Positions 23,069 to 31,266 of a DNA stretch of 33,699 bases are shown here, piece after piece (the first letter of the stretch is position 1; each line of letters starts with the position of its first letter). The notes below the pieces were generated by a model. That model worked only from the letters and a program-made list of their open reading frames with translations, was not told the origin of the DNA and searched no databases. Location: contig CALEPR010000128.1 of NCBI GenBank assembly GCA_937910665.1, positions 1 to 33,699 on the forward strand, read 5' to 3'. The translations under genes were made by a program, and so were the position numbers. The stretch comes from an uncultured Selenomonadales bacterium. Its GTDB lineage: Bacteria; Bacillota; Negativicutes; Selenomonadales; Selenomonadaceae.

Positions 23069-23710
23069 TTGAAAAATTTAATTATCATCGGCGTGGGCGG
23101 CTTTGCACGCGAAGTTTATTGGCACGCGCAAAATTCTCACGGCTTTGAAACTGAATGGCAAATTAAAGGATTTCTGGACGGCGACGTTAAACTTTCGGAC
23201 GAAGATTATAAAAGACTTCCTGCAAATGTTCCTGTGCTCGGCGACGTGAATAGTTATGAAATTTGCGCGGACGATGTTTTTACCTGCGCGATTGGAACTC
23301 CACAAGTTCGCAAAAAGTTGATTGAAAAAATTTTGTCACGCGGCGGAGAATTTATAAATTTAATCAGCAAAGACAGTTACATTGTGCCGAGCGCGAAAAT
23401 TGGTCGCGGAGTTATTTTTGCTCCAAAAACTGTTGTAAATGATTTGTCGGTGATTGAAGATTTTGTTGTGATTAACAGTTTATCAGGCACAGGTCACGAC
23501 GCAAAAGTTGGAAAATATTCCTGCATAATGTCCAGCGTAAATATTACAGGCGGTACAAAAATTGGTGAGGAAGTTTTTATCGGCAGCAATTCAGTTTTCG
23601 CGCCGAAGTGTAAAATTGGCGACGGTGCATATATCGGCATGGGCAGCGTTGTTTTGAAAAAAGTCAAAGCAGGCGCAAAAGTTTTTGGAAATCCTGCGAT
23701 TGAAATTTGA
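23069..23710 (+). CDS. NeuD/PglD-like sugar O- or N-acyltransferase (left-handed beta-helix)
   Basis: This 213-residue protein has an N-terminal Rossmann-like NeuD domain (KNLIIIGVGGFAREVYW at 2-18) and hexapeptide repeats from about residue 108 (VPSAKIGRGVIFAPKTVV through IGSNSVFAPKCKIGDGAYIGMGSVV). The GHDAKVG His (about residue 143) is the family's catalytic base. These enzymes acylate amino- or keto-sugars of surface glycans, usually from acetyl-CoA. The start is TTG with GGAGG seven bases upstream. The next genes encode a private acyl carrier protein, KAS III and reductase, so the acyl donor may be a carrier-bound 3-hydroxyacyl group. Confidence 0.85.
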   Translation: MKNLIIIGVGGFAREVYWHAQNSHGFETEWQIKGFLDGDVKLSDEDYKRLPANVPVLGDVNSYEICADDVFTCAIGTPQVRKKLIEKILSRGGEFINLISKDSYIVPSAKIGRGVIFAPKTVVNDLSVIEDFVVINSLSGTGHDAKVGKYSCIMSSVNITGGTKIGEEVFIGSNSVFAPKCKIGDGAYIGMGSVVLKKVKAGAKVFGNPAIEI

Positions 23711-23782
23711 AAAAATTTTTTGGTGACATACAAACTTTGCTTTGATAAAATGAATTTAAAAATTGAGACTGGAGGATTGTCT

Positions 23783-24004
23783 ATGAACTCTGAAACTTTT
23801 ATCAAAAATCTTACTGAACTTATCGACACCGAAGAAATTTTGACTTTGGGAACAAAGTTGTCCGACGTTGAGGACTGGGATTCATTGAGTTTGGTTGCAT
23901 TTCTTTCTTTCTGCAATTCTAAACTGAAACTTTCCGTGACTCCTGAAGAAGTCAAAGCCGCTCAAACCGTTGCAGACTTATTTAAAATTGCCGGTGGAAA
24001 ATAA
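23783..24004 (+). CDS. Acyl carrier protein, dedicated
   Basis: This 73-residue acyl carrier protein has the phosphopantetheine site at S34 in DWDSLSLVAF. The start is the ATG at 23783 with GGAGG; upstream in-frame codons from 23720 have no support. Its stop overlaps the KAS III start by one base. It differs from a housekeeping AcpP, which has the DSLDxVE motif, so it is probably a dedicated carrier for the adjacent KAS III and reductase. Confidence 0.88.
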   Translation: MNSETFIKNLTELIDTEEILTLGTKLSDVEDWDSLSLVAFLSFCNSKLKLSVTPEEVKAAQTVADLFKIAGGK

Positions 24005-25035
24005 TGTTGACTGAAATAAAAAATGTCGCGCTGGAAGTTGTAGGCGCATTTGTTTCAAAAAATCGTGTGCCGATTGAAAAAAGACTTGGTGACTTAATTC
24101 CTGAAAAAAGAATTGCGCGGCTGAAAAAACAAGTCGGCTTTGAAGCGTTCAGCGTTGTTGAAAAAAATATTTGCACTTCGGACTTGTGTTTTGCGGCGGC
24201 TGAAAAAATTTTCTCTGAAAAAAATATTTCGCGTCAAGAAATTGGCGCAGTAATTTTTGTCAGTCAAACGCCGGATTATTTTTTTCCTTCAACCGCGCAC
24301 GTCTTGCAGGACAGATTAAAATTGCCGAGAAATGCGGCAGCTTTTGATGTCGGACTTGGTTGCAGTGGATTTGTCTATGGACTTTACATTGCGTCATCAA
24401 TTTTGCAAAATCTTCCTGCAGAAAAAATTTTATTGCTCTGCGGAGATACTGCGACCAAAAATGTTTTTGCCGAAGATGTTTCAAGTCTGTCAGTTTTTGG
24501 CGACGCAGGAACGGCGGCAATTATTTCAAAAGCTGAAGGCGAAAAAATTTTTTTCAACCTGCAAAGTTTCGGCGAACTTTCGGACGGGATTATTTTGCGA
24601 AATGGAGCGTACAGAAATCCTGCACTTGTTGAAAACAATTCCTTGAATGTGCGTGAAAATTTTGCAGTCATGGACGGCGCGAAGGTTTTGGACTTTTCAA
24701 TAAAATTTGTTCCACAAAATTTGTCGGACTTGGTGAACTTTGCAAAAATAAATCCTGCAGAAGTTGGAAATTTCTTCCTGCACCAAGCAAACAAAATGAT
24801 CTTGCAGGACATTGCATTTAATTTAAATTTGCCTGTCGAAAAATTTCCTTTCAAGTCAGAGCGAATCGGCAATACTTCAAGTGCGTCAATTCCTGTAACT
24901 TTGGCGGAAATGGAGCGACGCGGAGAAAATTTTAAAACTTTGTCTGTAATGAGCGGTTTCGGCGTGGGAATGTCTATCGCCTCCACCGTCATAAATTTAA
25001 AAAATTTAGTTTGTATTCCAACAGGTGAAATGTGA
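24004..25035 (+). CDS. 3-oxoacyl-ACP synthase III-like (KAS III / FabH family)
   Basis: This 343-residue thiolase-fold enzyme has the KAS III triad: C120 in DVGLGCSGF, H260 in FLHQANKM, and N290 in RIGNTSSASIP. It condenses a short acyl-CoA with a malonyl-carrier to a 3-oxoacyl-carrier. It overlaps both the carrier protein before it (ATG shares the stop's last base) and the SDR reductase after it. That tight packing supports a three-gene unit. It is not obviously the housekeeping fabH, which normally lies with fabD/fabG/fabF. Confidence 0.9.
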   Translation: MLTEIKNVALEVVGAFVSKNRVPIEKRLGDLIPEKRIARLKKQVGFEAFSVVEKNICTSDLCFAAAEKIFSEKNISRQEIGAVIFVSQTPDYFFPSTAHVLQDRLKLPRNAAAFDVGLGCSGFVYGLYIASSILQNLPAEKILLLCGDTATKNVFAEDVSSLSVFGDAGTAAIISKAEGEKIFFNLQSFGELSDGIILRNGAYRNPALVENNSLNVRENFAVMDGAKVLDFSIKFVPQNLSDLVNFAKINPAEVGNFFLHQANKMILQDIAFNLNLPVEKFPFKSERIGNTSSASIPVTLAEMERRGENFKTLSVMSGFGVGMSIASTVINLKNLVCIPTGEM

Positions 25036-25793
25036 TGAATGATAAGTACAACTTTCAACAAAAAAATTTTGCAGTCATCGGTGCGTCGAGCGGAATTGGT
25101 CGGCAGTGCGCGATGGATTTGGTCGGACTCGGCGCAAATGTTTTAGCAGTCGGCAGAAATTTTGAAAGACTTCGTGCCTTGAAGGAAACTGATCCTGAAA
25201 AAATTTTTGTCTCTCAACTCGACGTGACAAAGGCGACGGCTGAGGACTGGGAGAGTACGATTGGAAATTTTGTGGAGATTTGTGGAAAACTTAACGGCGG
25301 AGTCTACACGGCAGGAATTTGGGGACTCACTCCGCTGAATGGTTTCGACGTTGAACTTGCACACAAAATTTTTGATACAAGTTTCTGGGGCGCGGTGAAT
25401 TTTATGCAGACGGCGGCGAAGAAAAAATTTTCAAATTTACTGTCGTCATTTGTCCTGATGAGTTCGGTTGCGGCAAATCACCCAAGCAAAAGTTTATTCG
25501 CTTATTCTGCGGCAAAAGCGGCGGTTCAGGCGGCTGTTAAATCTTTCGCGAAGGAAATTATCAAAAATGGACACAGAATAAATTCAATCGCTCCTGCATT
25601 GGTTCAAACCGAAATGATGAATACCGATTTTGCAGTTATGGCTGCGGAGATGATTCCGAAACATACTCTTGGAATTTGCGAGGCAGAGGACGTTTCTGAA
25701 ATGATTTTGTTTTTACTTTCTGAACGCGCGAAAAAAATTACAGGACATAATTTTTCTTTGGACGGCGGATATTTGTCAGGAGCACTTATTTAA
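25035..25793 (+). CDS. SDR-family 3-oxoacyl reductase-like (FabG-like)
   Basis: This 252-residue short-chain dehydrogenase has the NAD(P) motif GASSGIG near residue 17, the catalytic Ser in VLMSSVAANH, and YSAAKAAVQ with the Tyr/Lys pair near 155. The C-terminal FSLDGGYLSG is typical of FabG. It should reduce the 3-oxoacyl-carrier made by the KAS III to a 3-hydroxyacyl-carrier. The ATG at 25035 overlaps the KAS III stop (TGATG). A GTG three bases earlier is also possible; AGGTG serves either. Confidence 0.88.
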   Translation: MNDKYNFQQKNFAVIGASSGIGRQCAMDLVGLGANVLAVGRNFERLRALKETDPEKIFVSQLDVTKATAEDWESTIGNFVEICGKLNGGVYTAGIWGLTPLNGFDVELAHKIFDTSFWGAVNFMQTAAKKKFSNLLSSFVLMSSVAANHPSKSLFAYSAAKAAVQAAVKSFAKEIIKNGHRINSIAPALVQTEMMNTDFAVMAAEMIPKHTLGICEAEDVSEMILFLLSERAKKITGHNFSLDGGYLSGALI

Positions 25794-25798
25794 TTTTG

Positions 25799-25819
25799 AA
25801 TTAGGATTTAGGAATGAGG
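25799..25819. repeat. Heptanucleotide repeat (AATTAGG-type, three units)
   Basis: AATTAGG, ATTTAGG and AATGAGG follow one another, then AATGG. This is the complement of the array at 13998-14046. The ATG of the next gene lies in the third unit and its ribosome binding site in the first. Confidence 0.75.
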
Positions 25820-26296
25820 AATGGAAATTTGTTGATTGAAAGAAATTTAATCGCGGAAACTTGCGAAGAATTTCGGCGGCAAGGAAAAAAAATTGTTTTC
25901 ACCAACGGCTGTTTTGATATTCTTCATGTCGGGCACGTCCGCTATCTGACTGCTGCAAAAAGTTTCGGCGATATTTTAATTGTCGGATTGAATACTGATG
26001 AATCTGTCAGAAAATTGAAAGGCGATGCGCGACCTGTAAATAATGAACAAGATCGCGCAGAAGTTTTGCTCGGACTGAAGGCTGTCGATGAAGTTGTCTT
26101 TTTCGGAGAACAGACTGCTGAAAATTTAATTTCAGAAATTAAGCCTAATGTTTATGTTAAAGGCGGCGATTACACTTTGGAAACTTTGCCTGAGGCGAAA
26201 ATTGTTCAAAGTTACGGCGGCAAGGTGGAATTTGTTCAGCTTGTTGCCGGGCGTTCGACCACGAATATTATAAAAAAATTATCTTCCGCTCATTAG
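25814..26296 (+). CDS. rfaE2: D-glycero-beta-D-manno-heptose 1-phosphate adenylyltransferase (HldE C-domain / RfaE2)
   Basis: This 160-residue nucleotidyltransferase has the FTNGCFDILHVGHVRYL segment with the HxGH motif (about residues 26-42) and LNTDESVRKLKGDARPVN, then YVKGGDYTLETLPEA near residue 113. It makes ADP-D-glycero-beta-D-manno-heptose for LPS inner core, so the cell should have an outer membrane. The kinase domain (RfaE1) is separate and not in the window. The ATG at 25814 uses an AGG within the heptamer repeat eight bases upstream; TTG codons at 25829 or 25832 behind GAGG are possible alternatives. Confidence 0.92.
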   Translation: MRNGNLLIERNLIAETCEEFRRQGKKIVFTNGCFDILHVGHVRYLTAAKSFGDILIVGLNTDESVRKLKGDARPVNNEQDRAEVLLGLKAVDEVVFFGEQTAENLISEIKPNVYVKGGDYTLETLPEAKIVQSYGGKVEFVQLVAGRSTTNIIKKLSSAH

Positions 26297-26367
26297 AAAA
26301 AAATTTTTTACTTAAAATCTGACATTGATATTTGTCATGGAATGACTTGTCTACAAAAAAATTTTTC

Positions 26368-26397
26368 TTGTAATATCAAAGTTTGTTATGCTATCAT
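26368..26397 (+). promoter_or_regulatory. Candidate promoter of the PTS IIA gene, TTGTAA-N18-TATCAT
   Basis: TTGTAA (26368-26373) and an extended -10 TGCTATCAT (ending 26397) are 18 bases apart, about 25 bases before the ATG. Confidence 0.55.
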
Positions 26398-26400
26398 AAC
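26385..26400. promoter_or_regulatory. Palindrome GTTATG-CTAT-CATAAC over the -10 box
   Basis: The six-base arms are perfect and the four-base centre forms part of the -10 element, so a protein bound here would block the promoter of the PTS IIA gene. Confidence 0.45.
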
Positions 26401-26420
26401 GGCAAGGAGGTTGATTTAAG

Positions 26421-26783
26421 ATGACAGTCAAGTATGAATCAAAAATTACTGCCGTCGGGAAAATGGCGCAGGAATTTTTGGACAACAACAGCAGTTTTAT
26501 TTTGATGGACGAAGGAAAGCATCCTAACCTTGCAGATATGGTCGTCCAACACACAGTCGGCGAATTGAAGGAAGATATTGCTGAAGGCGACGTTATCAAA
26601 GTCGGCAGAACTGAAATGAAAGTTATCAAAGTCGGTAGCGATGTCAGCAAAAATGTTCGCGAAGAAGGTCACTGCACAGTTGTGGTGAATTCTGACGGAA
26701 CCATGCCCGGGCAAGTTGTCGTCAAGTCAGACATTCCTCCGCGTCTTCGCATTGGAAATGATGTTGTTATTTATTCCAAGTAA
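26421..26783 (+). CDS. PTS glucitol/sorbitol-specific IIA-like protein (GutA family), orphan
   Basis: This 120-residue protein resembles the GutA/SrlB IIA family: KITAVGKMAQEFLDN near the N-terminus, the central HTVGELKEDIAEGDVIKVG, VIKVGSDVSKNVREEGHCTVVVNSDG near residues 68-93, and a short beta C-terminus. IIA proteins take phosphate from HPr on a His; two His lie near residues 34 and 44. No IIB, IIC or polyol dehydrogenase gene is nearby, so it may be regulatory or work with a distant permease. AAGGAGG precedes the ATG. The family call is moderately sure. Confidence 0.7.
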   Translation: MTVKYESKITAVGKMAQEFLDNNSSFILMDEGKHPNLADMVVQHTVGELKEDIAEGDVIKVGRTEMKVIKVGSDVSKNVREEGHCTVVVNSDGTMPGQVVVKSDIPPRLRIGNDVVIYSK

Positions 26784-26926
26784 ATGTAGTAAAAAAATTG
26801 TTGAAATATTAACTGAACTTTTTCGGCAGTTTCACGCTTTGAAACGACGCTGAATAAATATAATTTTGGTTTTAATTGTGCTTTAGGATTTTAGCGTATC
26901 TTGCCAAACTTGCAGACAAAAAAGTT

Positions 26927-26949
26927 GCCTTTCCAAACTTCGGAAAGGC
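26927..26949. terminator. Bidirectional terminator between the PTS IIA gene and larE
   Basis: The GCCTTTCC/GGAAAGGC stem has a seven-base loop, T-run directly after on the plus strand and a T-run three bases after on the minus strand. It lies between convergent genes. Confidence 0.85.
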
Positions 26950-27057
26950 TTTTTAAATTCAGTTTTCAGGACTTTAAAATAAGTTTCGGTGTCTTTGGCG
27001 GGAGTTGTAATTTTTTTGTAAGTCCGATCCCCGATCTTGTCAGCAGGATAAGTAAAC

Positions 27058-27867
27058 TTACACAAAATCGCGGACACGCTCATTCATGCTGCCGGTTCGA
27101 TAACCTTGCAAGTCCAATGAAACATAATCGAAACCAAAATTTTTAAACTTTTTTGCAATATCATCGCGGATAGAAAAAATTTTTTCAAAATCTGTCGGCA
27201 AAATTTCGATCCGCGCCAAATTATCATGAATCCTAACTCGAAACTGCTTGAAATTTTTTTCGCGCAAAACTTCCTCCGCTTGTTCAATTCGCAAAAGTTT
27301 TTCAGGAGTAATTTTTTCTCCGTAAACAAATCTGGATGCCAGACAAGCAAACGACGGTTTATCCCAAGTCGGCAGATTTAAATTTTTCGACAGCTTACGA
27401 ATTTCATTTTTGTAAAGTTTTGCCTCGCGCAAGGGACTTTTTATTTTCAGTTCATCAATAGCTTTCAATCCCGGGCGATAGTCGTCGTTGTCGTCCATGT
27501 TGGAACCTTCCGCGACGCAAGAAATTTTATTTTCGGCAGCAAGGTTTAAAATTTTTGTGAACAAATTTTTTTTGCAAATGTAACACCTGTCAGGAGGATT
27601 ATTTTCAATATTTTCTACGCTCAAAATATTTTCTTGCAAGATAAACTGTTTAATTTTTTCGCGCTTGCAAAAATTTTTTGCGTCATCAATTTCATGCGCC
27701 GGAAAAAATTCTGAAGTTGCTGTTATCGCTATTGCATTATCTCCTAAAATATCGTGCGCCACTTTCAATAAAAAAGTTGAATCTACACCACTTGAAAATG
27801 CAATCGCCACACTTCCGCAGTTTTTCAAAATATTTTTCAAGTTTTCAAATTTTTCTTCAGCCGACAT
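27058..27867 (-). CDS. larE: LarE-like ATP-dependent sacrificial sulphur transferase
   Basis: This 269-residue PP-loop protein has AFSSGVDST (23-31), PPDRCYICKKN (91-101), and C175 in DKPSFACLASRF, the position of the sacrificial cysteine in LarE. LarE supplies sulphur to the pincer ligand of the nickel-pincer nucleotide cofactor of lactate racemase and related enzymes. The PP-loop reads SSGVDS rather than the usual SGGVDS. LarB, LarC and LarA are not in the window. GGAGAA precedes the ATG by eight bases. It is transcribed alone, away from recJ. Confidence 0.87.
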   Translation of the reverse strand: MSAEEKFENLKNILKNCGSVAIAFSSGVDSTFLLKVAHDILGDNAIAITATSEFFPAHEIDDAKNFCKREKIKQFILQENILSVENIENNPPDRCYICKKNLFTKILNLAAENKISCVAEGSNMDDNDDYRPGLKAIDELKIKSPLREAKLYKNEIRKLSKNLNLPTWDKPSFACLASRFVYGEKITPEKLLRIEQAEEVLREKNFKQFRVRIHDNLARIEILPTDFEKIFSIRDDIAKKFKNFGFDYVSLDLQGYRTGSMNERVRDFV

Positions 27868-28050
27868 AAAAAAATTTCTCCTTCAAAAAATTTTAAAATT
27901 ATCTCCGACACAAGAATAATTTTTGTTCGCCGAAAAGTCAAAATAAATTTTCAAAGTTTCCGCAACGCCACAAAATTTTTTTGAGGAATTTTATTTTTCT
28001 GCGCTCCGTGATAAAATGTCAAAAAAGTTTTGAGGAGGAAAAAAATTTTA

Positions 28051-30045
28051 ATGCGTAAAAAGTGGATAATAAAAGAAGATGACAATGAATTTGTAAAAAA
28101 TTTTTCTGAGGAACTCGGAGTGACTGAACTCACTGCAAAAATTTTAGTTCATCGCGGAATAACCGAAGTCGAGGAGGCGAAAATTTTTCTGAATCCTGAG
28201 GATGCGCCTTTTTACGATCCTTTCAAAATGTTGGGAATGGACGACGCAGTTGAAAGAATTATTGTCGCGATTGAGGGCGAAGAAAAAATTTGCGTCTATG
28301 GAGATTATGACGTAGACGGAATGAGTGCGTCGGCAATTTTAACTCGTGCGCTCCGCAAACTCGGCGCGGAAGTTGAAAATTATATTCCTGCGCGGTCGGA
28401 AGGTTACGGATTAAATATTCCTGCGCTGGAAAAAATTTCTGCGCGAGGCTCGACGCTTTTAATAACTGTTGACTGCGGTATCTCGAACGAAAAAGAAATT
28501 TCTGCAGTCGCCGACAAGTTAGACATAATTGTCACAGATCATCATTTGCCTGCGCCGGAAAAAGTTACTTCGGCGATCGCAGTCATAGATCCGAATCAAT
28601 TTGAGTGCGACTATCCTGAAAAAAATTTGTGCGGTGCAGGAGTCGCCTTCAAACTTTCGCAAGCTCTTTTTCAGGAAATGCGGGGACAAAATTTTCAAAC
28701 TTACACAACCGACATTGAACTTGCCGCACTCGCAACTGTCGCCGACTTAGTTCCGCTGACCGGAGAAAACAGAAAAATTGTTCGGCTTGGCTTGAAAGAA
28801 ATGTTGCGGACAAAAAATTTAGGTTTGAAAAGTTTAATCGAAGTCGCCGACCTTGCCGACAAAAAAATTTCTGCAGGACACATCGCCTTTCAACTTGCGC
28901 CGCGCTTAAATTCTATCGGACGACTTGAATCGGCGACGGAAGGGTTAAAACTTTTGCTGACAGAGGACAAAAATCAAGCAAAAGTTTTATCCGCGAAATT
29001 GAATGAAACAAATCAGTTAAGAAAAGATATTGAAGCTGAAATGTTGGCGGAGGCGGAGGAAAAAGTTTCAAAACTTCGCGAAGAGCGTGAAGGAAATTTA
29101 TTTTCGCTCGTGATTGACGGAGAAAATTGGAACGGCGGCGTTATCGGATTGACTGCCTCAAAACTGGTAGAGCGTTACAATTTGCCGACAATAATTTTGT
29201 CTATCGTCGGAGAAGATGCTCGCGGCTCCTGCAGAAGTATTCCCGCCTTGCACATGAAAACCGCGCTTGATTCGATGGGAGAAATTTTTGAGCAGTACGG
29301 CGGACATTCTCAGGCGGCAGGATTTTCTATCAAGACAAAAAAAATTCCCGAACTCAAAAAGCGTTTCGATGATTATATCAGGCGACATTTGCGCGACGAA
29401 GATTTTTTGCCGCTGTTGTTTGTTGACGCACTGATAGAACCTTCACGCTTGACTTTGGACGACGCGAAAGAGTTTGAAAAGTTTGAGCCCTACGGCTTGG
29501 GAAATCCCAGACCTGTTTTGGCTTGCAAAAATATTCGCGTCGCTCAGGCAAAAAAAATCGGCAGAGATTTGAATCATTTAAAGTTTTTGATTCAAGGCGA
29601 AGAAAAAAATATTCGCGCTGTCGCTTGGGACAGGGGAAATTTTTCTACACTGATTGAAAAAGAATCTGTCGACCTTGCCTACGAACCCGAGATAAATGAA
29701 TGGCAAGAAACTTTCAGCGTTCAGTGCTTAATAAATTATCTTGAACCTGCCGAAGTTGAAGGAGGATTTCCCGATCGCGAAAAGTTGGCTGACGTTTACA
29801 AATTTTTAAAAGTTCTTCAAAGTAAATCGAACGAATTTGAAATTTGTGACTTCACGGAGAAATTTAACTCGGCGACGGGAAAAAATTTTCCGCTCTACAC
29901 AATTTTTAGCGCGATTGAAATTTTTCAGGAACTCGGCTTTTTGAAAATCAACTCGGAGGAAAAAATTTTTGAACTGCCGACTTTCGGAAAAAAATTGAAT
30001 TTAAAAAATTCGCGCACCTTTCGGCTTGGTCAGCAAGGTGAATAA
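28051..30045 (+). CDS. recJ: Single-stranded-DNA-specific exonuclease RecJ
   Basis: This 664-residue DHH-family nuclease has YGDYDVDGMSASAIL, ITVDCGIS, VTDHHLP (the DHH motif) and CGAGVAFKL in the first ~200 residues. The DHHA1 domain follows with GGHSQAAGFSI near residue 420, then an OB-fold part (about 450-560) and a ~90-residue C-terminal tail. RecJ digests single strands 5'-to-3' in recombination and repair. The start is the ATG at 28051 with GAGGAGG; an in-frame ATG at 28030 lies within that site. The metal-binding DHH residues are intact. Confidence 0.95.
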   Translation: MRKKWIIKEDDNEFVKNFSEELGVTELTAKILVHRGITEVEEAKIFLNPEDAPFYDPFKMLGMDDAVERIIVAIEGEEKICVYGDYDVDGMSASAILTRALRKLGAEVENYIPARSEGYGLNIPALEKISARGSTLLITVDCGISNEKEISAVADKLDIIVTDHHLPAPEKVTSAIAVIDPNQFECDYPEKNLCGAGVAFKLSQALFQEMRGQNFQTYTTDIELAALATVADLVPLTGENRKIVRLGLKEMLRTKNLGLKSLIEVADLADKKISAGHIAFQLAPRLNSIGRLESATEGLKLLLTEDKNQAKVLSAKLNETNQLRKDIEAEMLAEAEEKVSKLREEREGNLFSLVIDGENWNGGVIGLTASKLVERYNLPTIILSIVGEDARGSCRSIPALHMKTALDSMGEIFEQYGGHSQAAGFSIKTKKIPELKKRFDDYIRRHLRDEDFLPLLFVDALIEPSRLTLDDAKEFEKFEPYGLGNPRPVLACKNIRVAQAKKIGRDLNHLKFLIQGEEKNIRAVAWDRGNFSTLIEKESVDLAYEPEINEWQETFSVQCLINYLEPAEVEGGFPDREKLADVYKFLKVLQSKSNEFEICDFTEKFNSATGKNFPLYTIFSAIEIFQELGFLKINSEEKIFELPTFGKKLNLKNSRTFRLGQQGE

Positions 30046-30054
30046 AAAAATTCC

Positions 30055-30085
30055 ACTGCAATTCTGAAGACATTTGCATTGCAGT
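30055..30085 (+). promoter_or_regulatory. Inverted repeat ACTGCAAT/ATTGCAGT before the DUF362 gene
   Basis: The two eight-base arms are perfect with a 15-base loop. It lies ten bases after the recJ stop. No T-run follows, so it is a weak terminator or a regulatory hairpin. Confidence 0.4.
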
Positions 30086-30125
30086 AGAGTATTTCAATTT
30101 TATTAAAATCGGAGGAGGAATTTTT

Positions 30126-31169
30126 ATGAACATCACACGCAGAAATTTAATTAAATTTGCAGGAGTTGCGGCAGTCGGAGCGGCTGTCGGAAAATTTAGT
30201 TTCGGTGACAGCGAAGTTCAAGCAGAGAACATTTCCAAAAAAATTATTCAAGCACCTGTTGTCGGTTGCAAAAATGTCACGGGAACAAAATTCAGCGGCG
30301 AGACTTCAAAAGTTTATTTCACAAAAAATATTGACGCTGAACATCTGATTCAACTTTATCAGAAAATAAATTCAAATATTTCAGGAAAAATTGCAATTAA
30401 ACTTCACAGCGGAGAACCTCACGGGCCGAATATTTTGCCGCGCGATATGGTTCAAAAATTTCAAGCGCAAATTCCAAATTCCACAATTATTGAAGCAAAT
30501 GTTGCTTACGGCAGTGTGCGTTCAAATACTGAAGGACACAGAAAAACTTTGCAGACAAACGGCTGGACTTTTTCCCCTGTCGATATTATTGACGAAGATG
30601 GCGACGTAAATTTTCCTGTGAATGGCGGTTTTCATTTGAAAGAAGTTGCGATGGGAAAAAATCTTGCAAATTATGATTCGCTGATCGTTTTGACGCATTT
30701 TAAAGGACACACAATGGGCGGCTTTGGCGGAAGTTTAAAAAATATTGCGATCGGTTGCGCGAGCGGAAAAGTTGGCAAGAAACAAGTTCACGGCGTTCAG
30801 GATTACGGAAAATGGGTTCGAGATGATTTATTTATGGAACTCATGGCAGACAGCGGAAAAGCAATTTGCGATCATTTCGGAAAAAAAATTACTTTCTTAA
30901 ATGTCATGCGCAGAATGAGCGTTGATTGTGATTGCATGGGAACTTCAGCCGCCGACCCGACAATGGCAGATATTGGAATTTTGGCATCGACAGATATTTT
31001 GGCGATTGATCAGGCTTGCTGCGATTTAGTTTATTCCGCGCCGGACGGAAAAGATTTGCGCGAAAGAATTGAAAGCCGTCACGGTTTAAGACAACTTTCC
31101 GCGATGGCTGAAAAACGCATGGGAAATTTGCAATATGAATTGATTTCGATAGATAATCTCGGAAAATAA
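30126..31169 (+). CDS. Tat-exported DUF362 protein
   Basis: This 347-residue protein begins with a twin-arginine signal: T4-R5-R6-N7-L8-I9-K10, then a hydrophobic GVAAVGAAVG stretch, so it should be exported folded. The remainder is a DUF362 domain with the HFKGHTMGGFGGSLKN segment (about residues 196-211) and a VDCDCMG cysteine pair near residue 263. Many DUF362 proteins carry a C-terminal 2x4Fe-4S ferredoxin; this one does not. Tat export suggests a cofactor, possibly Fe-S or metal on the cysteine pair, but none is proven. GGAGGAGG precedes the ATG. Confidence 0.85.
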   Translation: MNITRRNLIKFAGVAAVGAAVGKFSFGDSEVQAENISKKIIQAPVVGCKNVTGTKFSGETSKVYFTKNIDAEHLIQLYQKINSNISGKIAIKLHSGEPHGPNILPRDMVQKFQAQIPNSTIIEANVAYGSVRSNTEGHRKTLQTNGWTFSPVDIIDEDGDVNFPVNGGFHLKEVAMGKNLANYDSLIVLTHFKGHTMGGFGGSLKNIAIGCASGKVGKKQVHGVQDYGKWVRDDLFMELMADSGKAICDHFGKKITFLNVMRRMSVDCDCMGTSAADPTMADIGILASTDILAIDQACCDLVYSAPDGKDLRERIESRHGLRQLSAMAEKRMGNLQYELISIDNLGK

Positions 31170-31175
31170 AAATTA

Positions 31176-31195
31176 GAAGCTGTATTCACAGCTTC
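31176..31195 (+). terminator. Hairpin after the DUF362 gene (no T-run)
   Basis: GAAGCTGT/ACAGCTTC forms an eight-base perfect stem with loop ATTC a few bases after the DUF362 stop. No U-tract follows, so it may protect the 3' end or be a weak terminator. Confidence 0.5.
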
Positions 31196-31266
31196 AGGAA
31201 ATAAAATTTAGTTTTCACTGATCCTTTATCCCAGAAACTTGTGAATACAAGTTCTAAAAATTTGCT

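Noticed and set aside
23720..23782. N-terminal extension of the acyl carrier protein
   Set aside because: The ATG at 23783 has GGAGG and matches the family's start; the extension covers that site and is not carrier-like.
26883..27083. Minus-strand frame of 66 codons after larE
   Set aside because: It begins inside larE in another frame, runs through the strong terminator at 26927-26949 and lacks a ribosome binding site. A remnant cannot be excluded.
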